A stretch of 64,000 bases of DNA from Brucepastera parasyntrophica (GCF_022376835.1 NZ_CP084606.1:2164501-2228500); one strand, 5' to 3'. Positions 18,956-28,522 are shown, numbered from the stretch's first letter. Made by a program: numbers and translations. Notes: generated from the letters alone by a model not told the origin.

Positions 18956-19010
18956 ATCCCTGCTGTTATGTTTGTCCTGTCCCGCCAAAAAAGCCGGACT
19001 TTCTGATTAA

Positions 19011-19661
19011 TTAATGCGTTCTGAGTATTTCTTCAAGTCCGTAGATTGACGGAATATGGAAAAAGTCTTCTTTTTGCGCGAAGCCGAAGTACCGGCCGCT
19101 CTGGTCCACCAGCGCGGCCCTTCCTCCGATATGTTTGTAACCCATAACATATTTGGGATGGTCATCTACAAAGAGGGTTTCCCGGACAGAAAAACCGACA
19201 GACGCAAGAGTATTATAAAAACACTCGGCATTCGGCTTTCCTTTTCCGTGATGAAAAGTCAGATCAAAGATGCCGCAAAACAAATCTTCAATATTAAAGA
19301 AGCGCAAAACCCGCTCCGCGTGGGCCATCGGAGAATTGGTTAGAACCGTCATAGGCAGGGCAAGGGAAATTAAAAAAGGCCGGAGTCCGGGATCAGGAGT
19401 AAGTTCGTTCAGTTCCTGTTCAGGATGGACCGCGTCAAAATATGCCTTTTCATCCTTCAGACTATACTTGTCTTTCAGCCACTCGAGCGTTGTCCCGTAA
19501 GAAGGCAGGTTTTTTGCCCTGAGACTGACGGCTTCATCATAGGAAATGTTCAGAAATTGTGAAATGAATGTATGCATTCTTTCAGTAATTTCGTCTCCCA
19601 TCTTTTCTGTAGAAGCATACAGTGTATTATCAAGGTCGAGAAGAAGGTGCTTAAATTCCAT
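19011..19661 (-). CDS. HAD-family hydrolase, pyrimidine 5'-nucleotidase-like
   Basis: 216-residue haloacid-dehalogenase-fold phosphatase. Motif I is LLLDLDNTLYAS with the DxD nucleophile, motif II is the Thr in MTVLTNSP, motif III the Lys in HHGKGKPNAE, and motif IV is FVDDHPKYVMG. The helical cap after motif I and the DNTLY variant match the Sdt1/pyrimidine 5'-nucleotidase subgroup. It would dephosphorylate small metabolites, likely nucleotides. It ends an apparent two-gene unit with the receptor-like protein gene (16 bases apart). Confidence 0.82.
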   Translation of the reverse strand: MEFKHLLLDLDNTLYASTEKMGDEITERMHTFISQFLNISYDEAVSLRAKNLPSYGTTLEWLKDKYSLKDEKAYFDAVHPEQELNELTPDPGLRPFLISLALPMTVLTNSPMAHAERVLRFFNIEDLFCGIFDLTFHHGKGKPNAECFYNTLASVGFSVRETLFVDDHPKYVMGYKHIGGRAALVDQSGRYFGFAQKEDFFHIPSIYGLEEILRTH

Positions 19662-19677
19662 ATAATATCCCGAATTG

Positions 19678-21408
19678 TCAGAACAGTGTGATTTCGCCTG
19701 CCCCTATATTTTCCTGCTCGGTGTCCTTGCTTTCAAATCCGCCTATTTTGCCGACGGCCTGCTTGTGTACAGTAATGGTAAAGCGTTCCGAGAGGTCTCT
19801 CAGCTTATCATTGCGGATAGCCCAGGAATCAACACCCATTTGTTCCATCAGCCTGTTTTTCTGCTCCGAATAATCTTCCTGGGCTTTATTGAACCTGTCG
19901 GTCATTGAAGTCAGGGTTTCATGCAGTTTCTGGATGGCGGCAATCTGAACATCAATTTCATTGCAGAGACGCATAAAGGAATCAGGGTATATATGAAGGT
20001 GCTGAATAATATATCCCAGCGTATTATCATACTCTGTCATCTTATTGAAGAACTCGGTTTTTTCCCGCTTTATTTTAACCAGTTCATGGGCTGCGGCCTG
20101 GGCCTCTGACGTATAGGCGTTTATCAGCTTTTCTATATTTGAAATAAAAGTTCCCAGTTCTTTCTTTGTGTCCTGAACCAGAATATCCGCGTTCGCGATA
20201 AGATCGCTCATATGGTCAACTGTGTCCTTGACCGAACTGAGCGCCGCGTTTTTCGCTACTTCAATCTGCTGGGCTATACGTATATGCTGGAGCCGGGAAA
20301 TAATAGGATGAATGGTGTCAAAAAGGCTGCGGAGCTGTTTTACATCGGTGACAACCATGGCGCTTGTGTTGACCATAGATTTTTGCGCGTGCTGATATTC
20401 GTTAATCTGTGAAATATGCTCGCTGAAATTTTCACTCATATTTTTCAGCAGGCAGGGAATTGACTGGGGGTTTTTTTCATTGAAAAAAGAAACAAGGAAT
20501 TTCTTCCGCATATATTCCACTGAATCCAGCGTTTTATGAATGGCTTCCCAGTTTTCCGAAAATATTCTGGCCGACGAGCCGAGGCTCGTAATAATATCCG
20601 GAAGAATTCGGAGGCATACATCCAGAATACTCATATTCAGCATAATCTGATCGAGCTGTTCTTCCGGCAAATCATTATATGACACAGTTCTGATTTCCGC
20701 CAGGGCAAGTATAACCTGGTCAAAGGACTGTCTGATTATATCCTGCAGCTGAATACCGGTCATTGCCTGCCGGATCGGCGCGCTTACCTGTCCGGCCTCA
20801 TTCGACATATTGTCAAGGAAGCGCGAGGCCGCGGTTATCATGGGCATAATGTCCTGTCCGGCATCAGACCCTGTCCGGTTTATTTTTTTCTGCATGTCAA
20901 GCAGACTCGAAAAGGCCGTCTTGAGCGAAGTGTTTTTTTCAATCATACGGTTTTCTTTCAGAATCAGCTCGCTTGAAACACTGATAAGCTTTGTCGAAAG
21001 GGCCTTTAACGTTTCGGTAATGCGGGAAAAGGCCCGGCCCTTTTCGCCGGATTTTATGGAGATTACCATCGCGTTCAGTGAGATTATTTCAAGCTCTTCG
21101 GAGTCCTTTCTGATGGAAGTAATACTTTCATTCAGCTGGTCAAGGGCTGCCATTTTTTCATTGATTTCGGAAAACAGTTCCTCTGTCCTGACATTGTTCT
21201 GTTTCAGGAAATCGGATTCATTCTGCTGGTAATACAGAAAACCGTCCGAAAGATTTTTAAATACTTCTTCAAGCGCGTGCAGGGATGAAGAATCCGTCTG
21301 TTTTGTAATTTCCAAGAGTGAGGGGAAGGCTTCCGCGAGCAGGACATATATACCTTCCGTACTGCTGCTGAACTGCTGAATTTCCCTGCGGGTTTGATTT
21401 ATATCCAT
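19678..21408 (-). CDS. Soluble chemoreceptor-like coiled-coil protein with degenerate tip and CheZ-like motif
   Basis: About 576 residues, almost entirely helical, no transmembrane segment. Near residue 110, EIISLNAMVISIKSGEKGRA aligns with the methyl-accepting tip ([20 protein letters not shown]) but has lost the conserved acidic and alanine core. About 120 residues later, TGIQLQDIIRQSFDQVI carries a Q-D-x-x-x-Q pattern like the CheZ phosphatase helix. The C-terminus is GEITLF. It is divergent from the chemotaxis operon at 21954. Start ATG 21408 is chosen for AGGAG four to five bases upstream. It may scaffold or dephosphorylate chemotaxis components, but this is inference; the family identity beyond receptor-like is unsure. 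Confidence 0.6.
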   Translation of the reverse strand: MDINQTRREIQQFSSSTEGIYVLLAEAFPSLLEITKQTDSSSLHALEEVFKNLSDGFLYYQQNESDFLKQNNVRTEELFSEINEKMAALDQLNESITSIRKDSEELEIISLNAMVISIKSGEKGRAFSRITETLKALSTKLISVSSELILKENRMIEKNTSLKTAFSSLLDMQKKINRTGSDAGQDIMPMITAASRFLDNMSNEAGQVSAPIRQAMTGIQLQDIIRQSFDQVILALAEIRTVSYNDLPEEQLDQIMLNMSILDVCLRILPDIITSLGSSARIFSENWEAIHKTLDSVEYMRKKFLVSFFNEKNPQSIPCLLKNMSENFSEHISQINEYQHAQKSMVNTSAMVVTDVKQLRSLFDTIHPIISRLQHIRIAQQIEVAKNAALSSVKDTVDHMSDLIANADILVQDTKKELGTFISNIEKLINAYTSEAQAAAHELVKIKREKTEFFNKMTEYDNTLGYIIQHLHIYPDSFMRLCNEIDVQIAAIQKLHETLTSMTDRFNKAQEDYSEQKNRLMEQMGVDSWAIRNDKLRDLSERFTITVHKQAVGKIGGFESKDTEQENIGAGEITLF

Positions 21409-21636
21409 ACTTCTCCTGATACCCATCATTTTGAAATATCCATCTGGATGCAGTCCTTCAGGCGCCCCGCATCCATCTTACTGCTATATAATAATATAAA
21501 AGAATTAATTTCGTATGTAAAGCGTGCAAAAAGTGCTAAAAAAACTTTTTTATGTTTTTTTCTTCCGAAAATCCGCTCCATACGATATACTATATGATGA
21601 ACCATCGTATAACAGGCCCGTTGTTTTTTCTGTACT

Positions 21637-21651
21637 GACCGACGGTCAGTC
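21637..21651. promoter_or_regulatory. 15-bp TetR-type palindrome, distal copy
   Basis: GACCGACGGTCAGTC, an imperfect palindrome resembling TetR/AcrR-family operators, followed by CGGTTTTTTT. With the T-run it could instead be a short terminator (ACTGAC/GTCAGT stem). A near-identical site lies at 21796. Confidence 0.4.
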
Positions 21652-21795
21652 GGTTTTTTTGCAAAAGCTTGCCCTGTACCGGAAAAATCAGTACTCTGGA
21701 AGCGGAACAAAAACACTTTTCCGTTCCAACGGCAAATTAAAATCTGCTTTCTGTTCAAGATTTTTTTTTGACAGAACCGCAGGGAGGGTGTGACC

Positions 21796-21810
21796 GACTG
21801 ACGGTCAGTC
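21796..21810. promoter_or_regulatory. 15-bp TetR-type palindrome, proximal copy
   Basis: GACTGACGGTCAGTC is a perfect 7+1+7 palindrome, followed by AGTTTTT. It ends 35 bases before the -35 box of the receptor promoter. No tetR gene is nearby. The rest of the 21409-21953 gap is promoter and leader with no supported gene. Confidence 0.45.
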
Positions 21811-21845
21811 AGTTTTTAAAATTAAGAAAAAACTTGCCAATTTGT

Positions 21846-21874
21846 TTTACATTTCAGTACACTGGTATTATAAT
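21846..21874 (+). promoter_or_regulatory. Strong sigma-70-type promoter of the chemotaxis receptor gene
   Basis: TTTACA at 21846-21851 and a perfect TATAAT at 21869-21874 with 17-base spacing, about 75 bases upstream of the receptor start at 21954. Confidence 0.65.
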
Positions 21875-21953
21875 TAACAGGGGTAAAAAAGATACGATTG
21901 ACGGTCGGAATATACCGGACATCATAATTTTGAAAAGAAGTGAGGAGTTATCT

Positions 21954-24020
21954 ATGTTCAAGAATTTAAAGTTGTCTCTTAAAATCGGAGGCGGTTTTGT
22001 AATAATACTGGTAATAACGGCTGTTATTGCTATTTTGAGCATAACGTCTCTTGTTTCCATTGAAACCATATCGGCAAACAATGAATCCGCTACACAGATC
22101 GAACTCAGTATGCAGGAAGCTGTTATCAACGGCCGCACCTATATGCTCAGGAAAGACGAACAGAATTATAACGAACTGGTCCAAATGACGGACAACATCG
22201 TTTCAATTGCCACGGCCCTCCGCGCAAAGGAAAAAGACGCATCCCGTACTGAAAACCTGAATACCATAATAAACAATGCGGGAAATTATAAGGCCGTCTT
22301 CAGTGAATACGCCGCGCTGGACAAAAAAATAGTCGCCGCGGAAGATGTCATGGGCGGAAACGCGAGGGAGCTTGATTCAATACTCAATTCAATGAGCAGC
22401 CTGCTCCGGACCGAATTTAACCGGCAGGCCGCCGCAAACGCCCGTCCTGCAGTTCTGCAGGAAACAATGGGGAGGATCCATGACGCGGACTCCCTCCTTA
22501 CAAGCCTTTATACTGTCCGGTTCAATTACCGGAATTTCGCGTATTTCAGCGATACCTCTTACACAGATATTGTTACAAAGACCCTGCAGGGCATAATTGA
22601 TACTACCGCGGCCCGACGGAACGCCATGTCGAATACCGACCCTTCAGTAGCGCAGGAGCGGGCCCAGGCGGACGCCATCCTCGCCCAGACACGGAGCTAT
22701 ATGACCTCGGTAAATGATATTATCTCGCTGATGCAGCAGCAGCAGGCGCTTCAGGCGCGGGCCGGGGTGTATGCTGACGATACTCTTGACCAGACCCAGG
22801 CGTACAATGCGGAACTTTCCGTAATGCTTGCCGGACAGATCAGCCTCGTCCGGACCGCCGTAATTACCGCCGCCATTATCGCGCTGATTATCGGCCTGAT
22901 TCTTGCCTTCGCGATTACCACATCCATAACAAAGGCCCTGAAAAAAGGCGTTGATTTTGCGCTGCAGATTTCCCAGGGCAACCTGACCGCGAAACTCGAT
23001 ATTGACCAGAAAGATGAAATCGGAATTCTCGCGGCTTCGCTGCAGGATATGTCGAAAAAACTCACAAACATAGTCAATGAGGTCAATTCCGCTGCCCAGC
23101 AGGTTGCCGCCGGAAGCCAGCAGCTCAGCTCGACCTCACAGCAAATGTCCCAGGGCGCGACCGAACAGGCCGCTTCCGTTGAGGAAATTTCTTCTTCAAT
23201 GGAGGAGATGGCTTCAAACATCAAACAGAACGCGGACAATGCCCTGCAGACGGAACGGATCGCTCTCAAGGCCGCGCAGAACGCGGAAGAGGGCGGAAAG
23301 GCTGTTGTCGCTACTGTCGACGCCATGAAACAGATTGCTGAAAAAACAAATATAATTGAAGAAATCGCGCGTTCCACGAATATGCTCGCGCTCAATGCCT
23401 CGATTGAAGCGGCCCGCGCGGGCGAATACGGAAAGGGTTTTGCCGTTGTCGCGTCGGAAGTTGGAAAGCTCGCGGAGCGCAGCCAGAAGGAAGCCGGGGA
23501 AATCAGCAAACTTTCCACGGAAAGCGTCAGCATCGCCGAGACGGCCGGGACCACTATCGCCGGGCTTATCCCTGAGATCAGGCGGACCGCCGAACTGGTA
23601 CAGGAAATCAGCGCGTCGAGCAACGAGCAGAATTCAGGCGCCGATCAGATTAATACCGCGCTTCTCCAGCTTGATAAAGTTGTGCAGCAGAACGCGTCGG
23701 CGTCCGAAGAATCAGCTTCAATGTCCGAAGAACTTGCGAGCCAGGCTGAACAGATGCAGGCGACAATGGAATTCTTCCGAATTGATGATTCCGCGCATTC
23801 GCGGAAGGCTGCCCTCCCGCAGGGTTCGAACAAACGCTACGGTTCTTCATCTGTATCAAAACCGGTAATCACGACCAAGTCTTCCCGCAAGGCTATTGAT
23901 TCCGATGATTCATCCGATTATAAACCGCTGCCTTATTCCGGCGGGATCCATCTGGCCCTGGACGATAATCCTTCTTCGTCAAAACCGGATGGCATAGATG
24001 ATGATTTTCAGGAATTCTAA
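21954..24020 (+). CDS. Methyl-accepting chemotaxis protein
   Basis: 688-residue chemoreceptor. TM1 ([19 protein letters not shown]) precedes a mainly helical periplasmic sensor of about 270 residues, probably four-helix-bundle type. TM2 is near residue 310 ([20 protein letters not shown]), followed by HAMP and the cytoplasmic hairpin with the tip [20 protein letters not shown]. The C-terminus carries a flexible linker ending DDDFQEF, similar in place to the CheR-binding pentapeptide tether of enteric receptors. Start ATG 21954 has GAGGAG eight bases upstream. First gene of the chemotaxis cluster and probably the main receptor served by the CheA, CheR, CheB and CheD encoded downstream. Ligand unknown. 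Confidence 0.93.
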   Translation: MFKNLKLSLKIGGGFVIILVITAVIAILSITSLVSIETISANNESATQIELSMQEAVINGRTYMLRKDEQNYNELVQMTDNIVSIATALRAKEKDASRTENLNTIINNAGNYKAVFSEYAALDKKIVAAEDVMGGNARELDSILNSMSSLLRTEFNRQAAANARPAVLQETMGRIHDADSLLTSLYTVRFNYRNFAYFSDTSYTDIVTKTLQGIIDTTAARRNAMSNTDPSVAQERAQADAILAQTRSYMTSVNDIISLMQQQQALQARAGVYADDTLDQTQAYNAELSVMLAGQISLVRTAVITAAIIALIIGLILAFAITTSITKALKKGVDFALQISQGNLTAKLDIDQKDEIGILAASLQDMSKKLTNIVNEVNSAAQQVAAGSQQLSSTSQQMSQGATEQAASVEEISSSMEEMASNIKQNADNALQTERIALKAAQNAEEGGKAVVATVDAMKQIAEKTNIIEEIARSTNMLALNASIEAARAGEYGKGFAVVASEVGKLAERSQKEAGEISKLSTESVSIAETAGTTIAGLIPEIRRTAELVQEISASSNEQNSGADQINTALLQLDKVVQQNASASEESASMSEELASQAEQMQATMEFFRIDDSAHSRKAALPQGSNKRYGSSSVSKPVITTKSSRKAIDSDDSSDYKPLPYSGGIHLALDDNPSSSKPDGIDDDFQEF

Positions 24021-24028
24021 TCAGGGGA

Positions 24029-24137
24029 ATCCCTGAAGTCTCCGGATTTCAGGGGTTATCTTCAGATTTTCTGTCTCCGGAAAATATGAAGAATACGAAG
24101 ATTAAAAAAGGTTCGGAACATTTTATATCTTCATATT
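24029..24137 (+). other. Intergenic hairpins between receptor and cheW genes
   Basis: CCCTGAAGT/ATTTCAGGG arms at about 24029-24052, and AATATGAAGA/TCTTCATATT arms near 24083-24137. These could attenuate or process the transcript between the receptor and the cheW genes. No gene in this 190-base gap. Confidence 0.4.
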
Positions 24138-24211
24138 CTTTCCGGTCCGGAAAAAACAGGCAGGGGTGCCTCCGGGACTCCCTGATATCTAACTGACTTG
24201 AGGAAGAATAT

Positions 24212-24721
24212 ATGCCGGAAAAGACAACGGGTGAAATTCATCAATACCTGACTTTTAAACTTGCCGATGAAGATTATGCAATCAACGTGGCCCATATCAA
24301 GGAAATAATGACGGTCCCGCGCATTACAAAAATGCCACGGATGCCGGATTATATGAGCGGCATAATCAATCTGCGGGGAAACGCGGTACCCGTGCTAGAT
24401 TTATGCAGGAAATTCGGACAGGGCCAGGTTGCCATGACCCCGAACACAAGTATTATTGTTCTCGAAATTCCGGAAAAGACAGCCGATGAGAAGGACCATA
24501 TCCTCATTATCGGGATCTTCAGCGACATGGTCCAGAAAGTAATAACCATAGAACCGGAAAACATTGAACCTCCTCCGCAAATCGGCATAGCTATTGATAC
24601 CGCCTTTCTTTCCGGGATGGGACATATCGATGACAGTTTTATAATGATTCTGAATATTAATAAAATCCTGACACAGGTGGAACTTCAGGAGATAAAGGCA
24701 AATACGGGTACAGTTGAATAG
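24212..24721 (+). CDS. cheW: Chemotaxis coupling protein CheW (first copy)
   Basis: 169-residue CheW domain protein that links receptors to CheA. Family features: QYLTFKLADEDYAINVAHIK at the N-terminus, the conserved MPDYMSGIINLRGNAVPVLD, then IIVLEIPE and a C-terminal DTAFLSGMGHIDDSF. The ATG at 24212 follows GAGGAAGA. It is 27 bases before a second, closely similar cheW, suggesting local duplication. The two may couple different receptor sets. Confidence 0.95.
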   Translation: MPEKTTGEIHQYLTFKLADEDYAINVAHIKEIMTVPRITKMPRMPDYMSGIINLRGNAVPVLDLCRKFGQGQVAMTPNTSIIVLEIPEKTADEKDHILIIGIFSDMVQKVITIEPENIEPPPQIGIAIDTAFLSGMGHIDDSFIMILNINKILTQVELQEIKANTGTVE

Positions 24722-24748
24722 TACTGAATGTAAAAGAGGTTTGACAGC

Positions 24749-25270
24749 ATGGATGAAATTACCGGGAACGATATAAACCAGTATCTGACATTTTATATGG
24801 CGGATGAAATATACGGAGTAAGCGTTGCTAATGTCAAGGAAGTTCTTTCGGTGTCTCGTATAACTCGCGTTCCCCGGATGCCGGATTATATGAGCGGAGT
24901 TATTAATCTCCGGGGGAATGTTATTCCTGTTATTGATCTCCGCCTGAAATTCGGATTGGGGCCGACTCCGATAACCGAGGACACCAATATTATAGTAACC
25001 GAAGCAGTATATCTGGCCGATGAGGAAGACTCTGAATCTCTGGTCGTCGGAATTTTTACCGACGCCGTACAGAAGGTTGTAACCATAGAACCGGACCAGA
25101 TTGAACCCCCGCCCAAAATGTACAGCAGTATAGACAGTTCCTTCATAATAGGAATGGGAAAAGTTGATCAGATGTTTATCATTATTCTCAATCTGGAAAA
25201 AACGCTTTCCCAGCAGGAACTTCTCAGTTTCGCTTTGGGCAGAAACAGGGAGGCAGCAGACAATGGATGA
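24749..25270 (+). CDS. cheW: Chemotaxis coupling protein CheW (second copy)
   Basis: 173-residue CheW paralog sharing RMPDYMSGVINLRGN and VTIEPDQIEPPPK with the first copy, but with an acidic insert (LADEEDSESL) in the middle. Scaffold role at the receptor-CheA interface. Its stop overlaps the start of the STAS gene by 8 bases, so translation of the two is probably coupled. Confidence 0.95.
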   Translation: MDEITGNDINQYLTFYMADEIYGVSVANVKEVLSVSRITRVPRMPDYMSGVINLRGNVIPVIDLRLKFGLGPTPITEDTNIIVTEAVYLADEEDSESLVVGIFTDAVQKVVTIEPDQIEPPPKMYSSIDSSFIIGMGKVDQMFIIILNLEKTLSQQELLSFALGRNREAADNG

Positions 25271-25561
25271 AAAAAAACCTTTGACAATTGAATACGCCGG
25301 CGAGTACCGTGAGGAATTCCTGAATCAGCTTTCCGAAAAAAGGCCCTGCGCCTCGATATGACAGGTATTCCTGATATTGATGTCGCGGGAATCCAGCTGC
25401 TCATTGTCCTTATCCGCGAGTCTGCCGCGAAAAAAAAAGATCTGAATATTACCGGAACAGTTTCCGAAGCGATACAGAACAAAATAATTCTTGCCGGCTG
25501 CTGGGACAAACCCTGCGCTACCGGCGAAGAGCTCAAAATAGTATTGAAGGCCTTTGCCTGA
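25263..25561 (+). CDS. STAS-domain protein, SpoIIAA-like (one frameshift)
   Basis: About 99-residue single STAS domain. After one A is restored to the six-base run at 25336-25341 it reads LTIEYAGEYREEFLNQLSEK, ALRLDMTGIPDIDVAGIQLL and LIRESAAKKKDLNITG. The usual phosphorylatable Ser/Thr of SpoIIAA (D-S/T-SG loop) is replaced by DIDVAG, so partner-switching by phosphorylation is doubtful. STAS proteins occur in some cheA clusters. Here the gene overlaps cheW and sits 10 bases before cheA, so it is probably part of the signalling complex. Exact job unknown. Confidence 0.8.
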
Positions 25562-25571
25562 GAGGAAACGT

Positions 25572-27692
25572 ATGACAAATAATGATCAGATGCTTGATGT
25601 ATTTAAGGAAGAGGCGCTTGAACTTCTCGGCACGCTTGAAGAAAATCTTCTGGAGCTTGAGAAAGACCCGAAAAACAAGGAAATTCTGTCCGCGGTATTC
25701 AGGGTCATGCATACAATAAAGGGCTCCGCCGGAATGTTCGGGCTGGAACAGATATCGGCCTTTACCCATGAAATAGAAACCATTCTGACTGATCTCCGTG
25801 ACGGCAAACTTGACGTTACAAAAGAAATGATAGGCTATACCCTGATCGCCAGGGACAAAATTCTCTGGATGCTCGAAAACAGTGTTGAAAGTACCGATCC
25901 CCTCACTCCTGAAATGCTCGAGTTTCTGGCTGATTTTAAAAAGGCAGTAGGCTATACTCCTCCGGAAGTAAAACCCGCGGAACCGGACCCCCAGCCGGAA
26001 ACCCCGGAAACGCAGAAAAAAAACCAGCCGCTCGAAGCGAACGCGGAACCGGACGCGACATGGCACATTGAATTTATTCCTGGTGTTGATATATTCCGCA
26101 GAGGCGCGAACCCCCTGGCCATTATCAGCGAGCTCCGGAGCATGGGAGAGCTGGTTATAATCCCCATTTTTCACGAATCCCCAACTCTGATCAGGCTTAA
26201 TCCTGAAAACTGTTTTACCAGCTGGGAATTTTTCCTGACTACCGGCGCTTCGGAAAATGAAATTAAGGATGTCTTTCTTTTTGTGGAAGATATCTCCGAG
26301 ATAAAAATCACCCTGATGGGCGATGATTTAAATGAGGATGCTGCCCACAAAAAACTGGGAGAAATTCTTGTTGAGCGCGGAAAACTCAACAAGGACACCC
26401 TTGACCGGATCCTGAACGAAAAAAAACTTCTTGGCGAATTGCTGCTTGAAGAAAAGCTGGTAAAACCGGTTGATATCAAACTGGCGCTTGAAGAACAGAA
26501 GCAGCTTGAAAAAATACAGAAGACAAAAACCGAACAGGCAAACATGAGTACAATCCGGGTCAAGTCGGAGAAACTTGACCAGCTTATGGCCCTGGTCGGA
26601 GAGCTGGTAACAACCCAGGCCCGCATACTGCAGGTCAGCCGGATGTATGAAGATGATGAGCTGACCGCAATTGTTGAACAGCTCGGACGGCTTACCGACG
26701 AACTCAGGAATAATTCCATGAGTATCCGCATGGTTCCTGTCGGGACGACTTTCAGTACCTTTAAACGCCTCGTCCGCGATCTTTCCATGGAACTTGGGAA
26801 GAATGTTGAACTGGTCACTTACGGCGGTGAAACCGAACTTGATAAAACAGTCATTGAAAAACTGAATGATCCCCTTGTCCATATTATCCGTAACAGTCTT
26901 GATCATGGAATCGAGAAGCCGGAAGTCAGAAAAGAGCGGGGCAAACCGGAAAATTCAAAACTTATGCTGAGCGCTACCCAGACAGGCGCGTCCGTTTATA
27001 TATCGGTAGAAGATGACGGCAATGGTCTTGATCCAAAAGCTATCCGGGAAAAGGCAATAACCATGGGACTCATCAGGCCCGAGGATATGTTAACTGAACA
27101 GGAAATATACCACCTTATTCTTCTGCCCGGTTTTTCCACCAAAAAAGAAGTTACTTCCGTTTCCGGACGCGGGGTAGGAATGGACGTTGTCAACCGGCAG
27201 ATGGAACTGATAAACGGTTCCGTATCCATTGAAAGCAAGGAACATGAATTCTCCAGGATTACACTGAAAATTCCGTTAACGCTTGCGATTATCGACGGCC
27301 TGCTGACCCGTATCGGCAATGAGTATTATGTTATTCCTCTTTCAGTTGTTGTCAGCTGTCTGGAATTTATCCGGGCAAAAGAACAGAACAAAAGCGATAT
27401 TATCATTTTTCATAACCACCAGCTTCCCTTTGTCAATATGCGTGATTTTTTCAATATTCCCGGAGAAAGGCCGGTCATTGAACAGCTTGTTGTTGTGCAC
27501 AGCAAAAATCAGCAGATCGCGCTTCTGGTTGATCAGGTAATAGGCGGGAATCAGACAGTTATAAAACCTCTCGGAAAACTGTACCGGCACGCGGAAGGTA
27601 TTTCGAGCGGAACTATACTGGGTGACGGTTCGGTCGCGCTGATTCTTGACGTTGAACAGATTTTTGAGGCAACAAAAAAGGCTGAAACATGA
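25572..27692 (+). CDS. cheA: Chemotaxis histidine kinase CheA
   Basis: 706-residue soluble kinase that phosphorylates CheY and CheB. Domains: an HPt domain with the phosphorylated His in RVMHTIKGSAGMFG (about residue 47), and a proline-rich linker. Next comes an accessory domain (WHIEFIPGVDIFRRGANPLA) often found in CheA in the P2 region. A short repeated helical segment (LGEILVERGKLNKDTLDRIL, then LGELLLEEKLVKPVDIKLAL) resembles the MshEN fold. Dimerisation helices, the ATPase domain (HIIRNSLDHGIE, DDGNGLD, GRGVGMDVV) and a CheW-like domain follow. Start ATG 25572 with AGAGGA upstream. CheR overlaps its end by 4 bases. Confidence 0.95.
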   Translation: MTNNDQMLDVFKEEALELLGTLEENLLELEKDPKNKEILSAVFRVMHTIKGSAGMFGLEQISAFTHEIETILTDLRDGKLDVTKEMIGYTLIARDKILWMLENSVESTDPLTPEMLEFLADFKKAVGYTPPEVKPAEPDPQPETPETQKKNQPLEANAEPDATWHIEFIPGVDIFRRGANPLAIISELRSMGELVIIPIFHESPTLIRLNPENCFTSWEFFLTTGASENEIKDVFLFVEDISEIKITLMGDDLNEDAAHKKLGEILVERGKLNKDTLDRILNEKKLLGELLLEEKLVKPVDIKLALEEQKQLEKIQKTKTEQANMSTIRVKSEKLDQLMALVGELVTTQARILQVSRMYEDDELTAIVEQLGRLTDELRNNSMSIRMVPVGTTFSTFKRLVRDLSMELGKNVELVTYGGETELDKTVIEKLNDPLVHIIRNSLDHGIEKPEVRKERGKPENSKLMLSATQTGASVYISVEDDGNGLDPKAIREKAITMGLIRPEDMLTEQEIYHLILLPGFSTKKEVTSVSGRGVGMDVVNRQMELINGSVSIESKEHEFSRITLKIPLTLAIIDGLLTRIGNEYYVIPLSVVVSCLEFIRAKEQNKSDIIIFHNHQLPFVNMRDFFNIPGERPVIEQLVVVHSKNQQIALLVDQVIGGNQTVIKPLGKLYRHAEGISSGTILGDGSVALILDVEQIFEATKKAET

Positions 27693-28522
27693 ATCCCGAA
27701 ACATTTGAAACGTTCAAAAAGTATATTGAAACGAACCTTGGAATAAAAATGCCCGCGGCAAAAAAAGTAATGCTGGAAACCCGTCTCGGAAGAAGACTGC
27801 GCGCGCTGAAAATTCCCTCATATGAAGAATACTGCGATTTTGTCTTCAGCAAGGAAGGCTATGCCGGAGGGGAAATCCAGCAGCTGATTGACGCGGTCAC
27901 GACAAATGAAACCGATTTTTTCAGGGAACCCCAGCATTATGACTTTCTGACAAACCGGGTTCTTCCTGAACTGGTGATTGACAGAGGAATTGATGAAATA
28001 AATGTCTGGTCTGTTGCCGCGTCCACGGGGCAGGAAGCCTATACGCTCGCGATGGTTCTGTCTGATTTTGCGCGGACAAAACACCGGTTCAATTTCCAGA
28101 TACTCGGGACCGATATATCCTCCGCTGTTCTTGAGGTTGCGCAAACCGGAATTTATACGGACCGCCAGACCCAGAAAATCCCTCCCTTTTTAAAGAAGGC
28201 CTATTGCCTGCGGAGCAGAAACAAAAGTGACAACACTATCAGACTAAAGCCTGAGGTCAGGGGAAAAATTATGTTCCGCCAGCTGAATCTGATGGATAGT
28301 TCCTATCCCCTGAAGAAGAAGTATCACATAATTTTCTGCCGGAATGTATTTATTTATTTTGATAAACCGACCCAGCGGAAAGTCCTCGAGCGGATTTATG
28401 AGCATATGGCCCCGGAAGGATATCTTTTCATGGGACACTCTGAGAACATTGCGGATGTTAATCTGCCTTTAAAGAATGTATCTTCAGCGGTGTATAAAAA
28501 TACTGCGCAGGTGAACAGATGA
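27689..28522 (+). CDS. cheR: Chemotaxis protein methyltransferase CheR
   Basis: 277 residues. It transfers methyl groups from S-adenosylmethionine to receptor glutamates. It has an N-terminal helical domain (SYEEYCDFV), [14 protein letters not shown], the SAM-binding [18 protein letters not shown] and a later [10 protein letters not shown] motif. The beta-subdomain that binds pentapeptide tethers is present, consistent with the tethered receptor at 21954. Start ATG overlaps the cheA stop (ATGA), and its end overlaps cheB in the same way. Confidence 0.95.
   Translation: MNPETFETFKKYIETNLGIKMPAAKKVMLETRLGRRLRALKIPSYEEYCDFVFSKEGYAGGEIQQLIDAVTTNETDFFREPQHYDFLTNRVLPELVIDRGIDEINVWSVAASTGQEAYTLAMVLSDFARTKHRFNFQILGTDISSAVLEVAQTGIYTDRQTQKIPPFLKKAYCLRSRNKSDNTIRLKPEVRGKIMFRQLNLMDSSYPLKKKYHIIFCRNVFIYFDKPTQRKVLERIYEHMAPEGYLFMGHSENIADVNLPLKNVSSAVYKNTAQVNR

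Noticed and set aside
21430-21953. A degraded tetR gene between the two TetR-like palindromes
   Set aside because: Frames in this gap show no helix-turn-helix or TetR-like residues.
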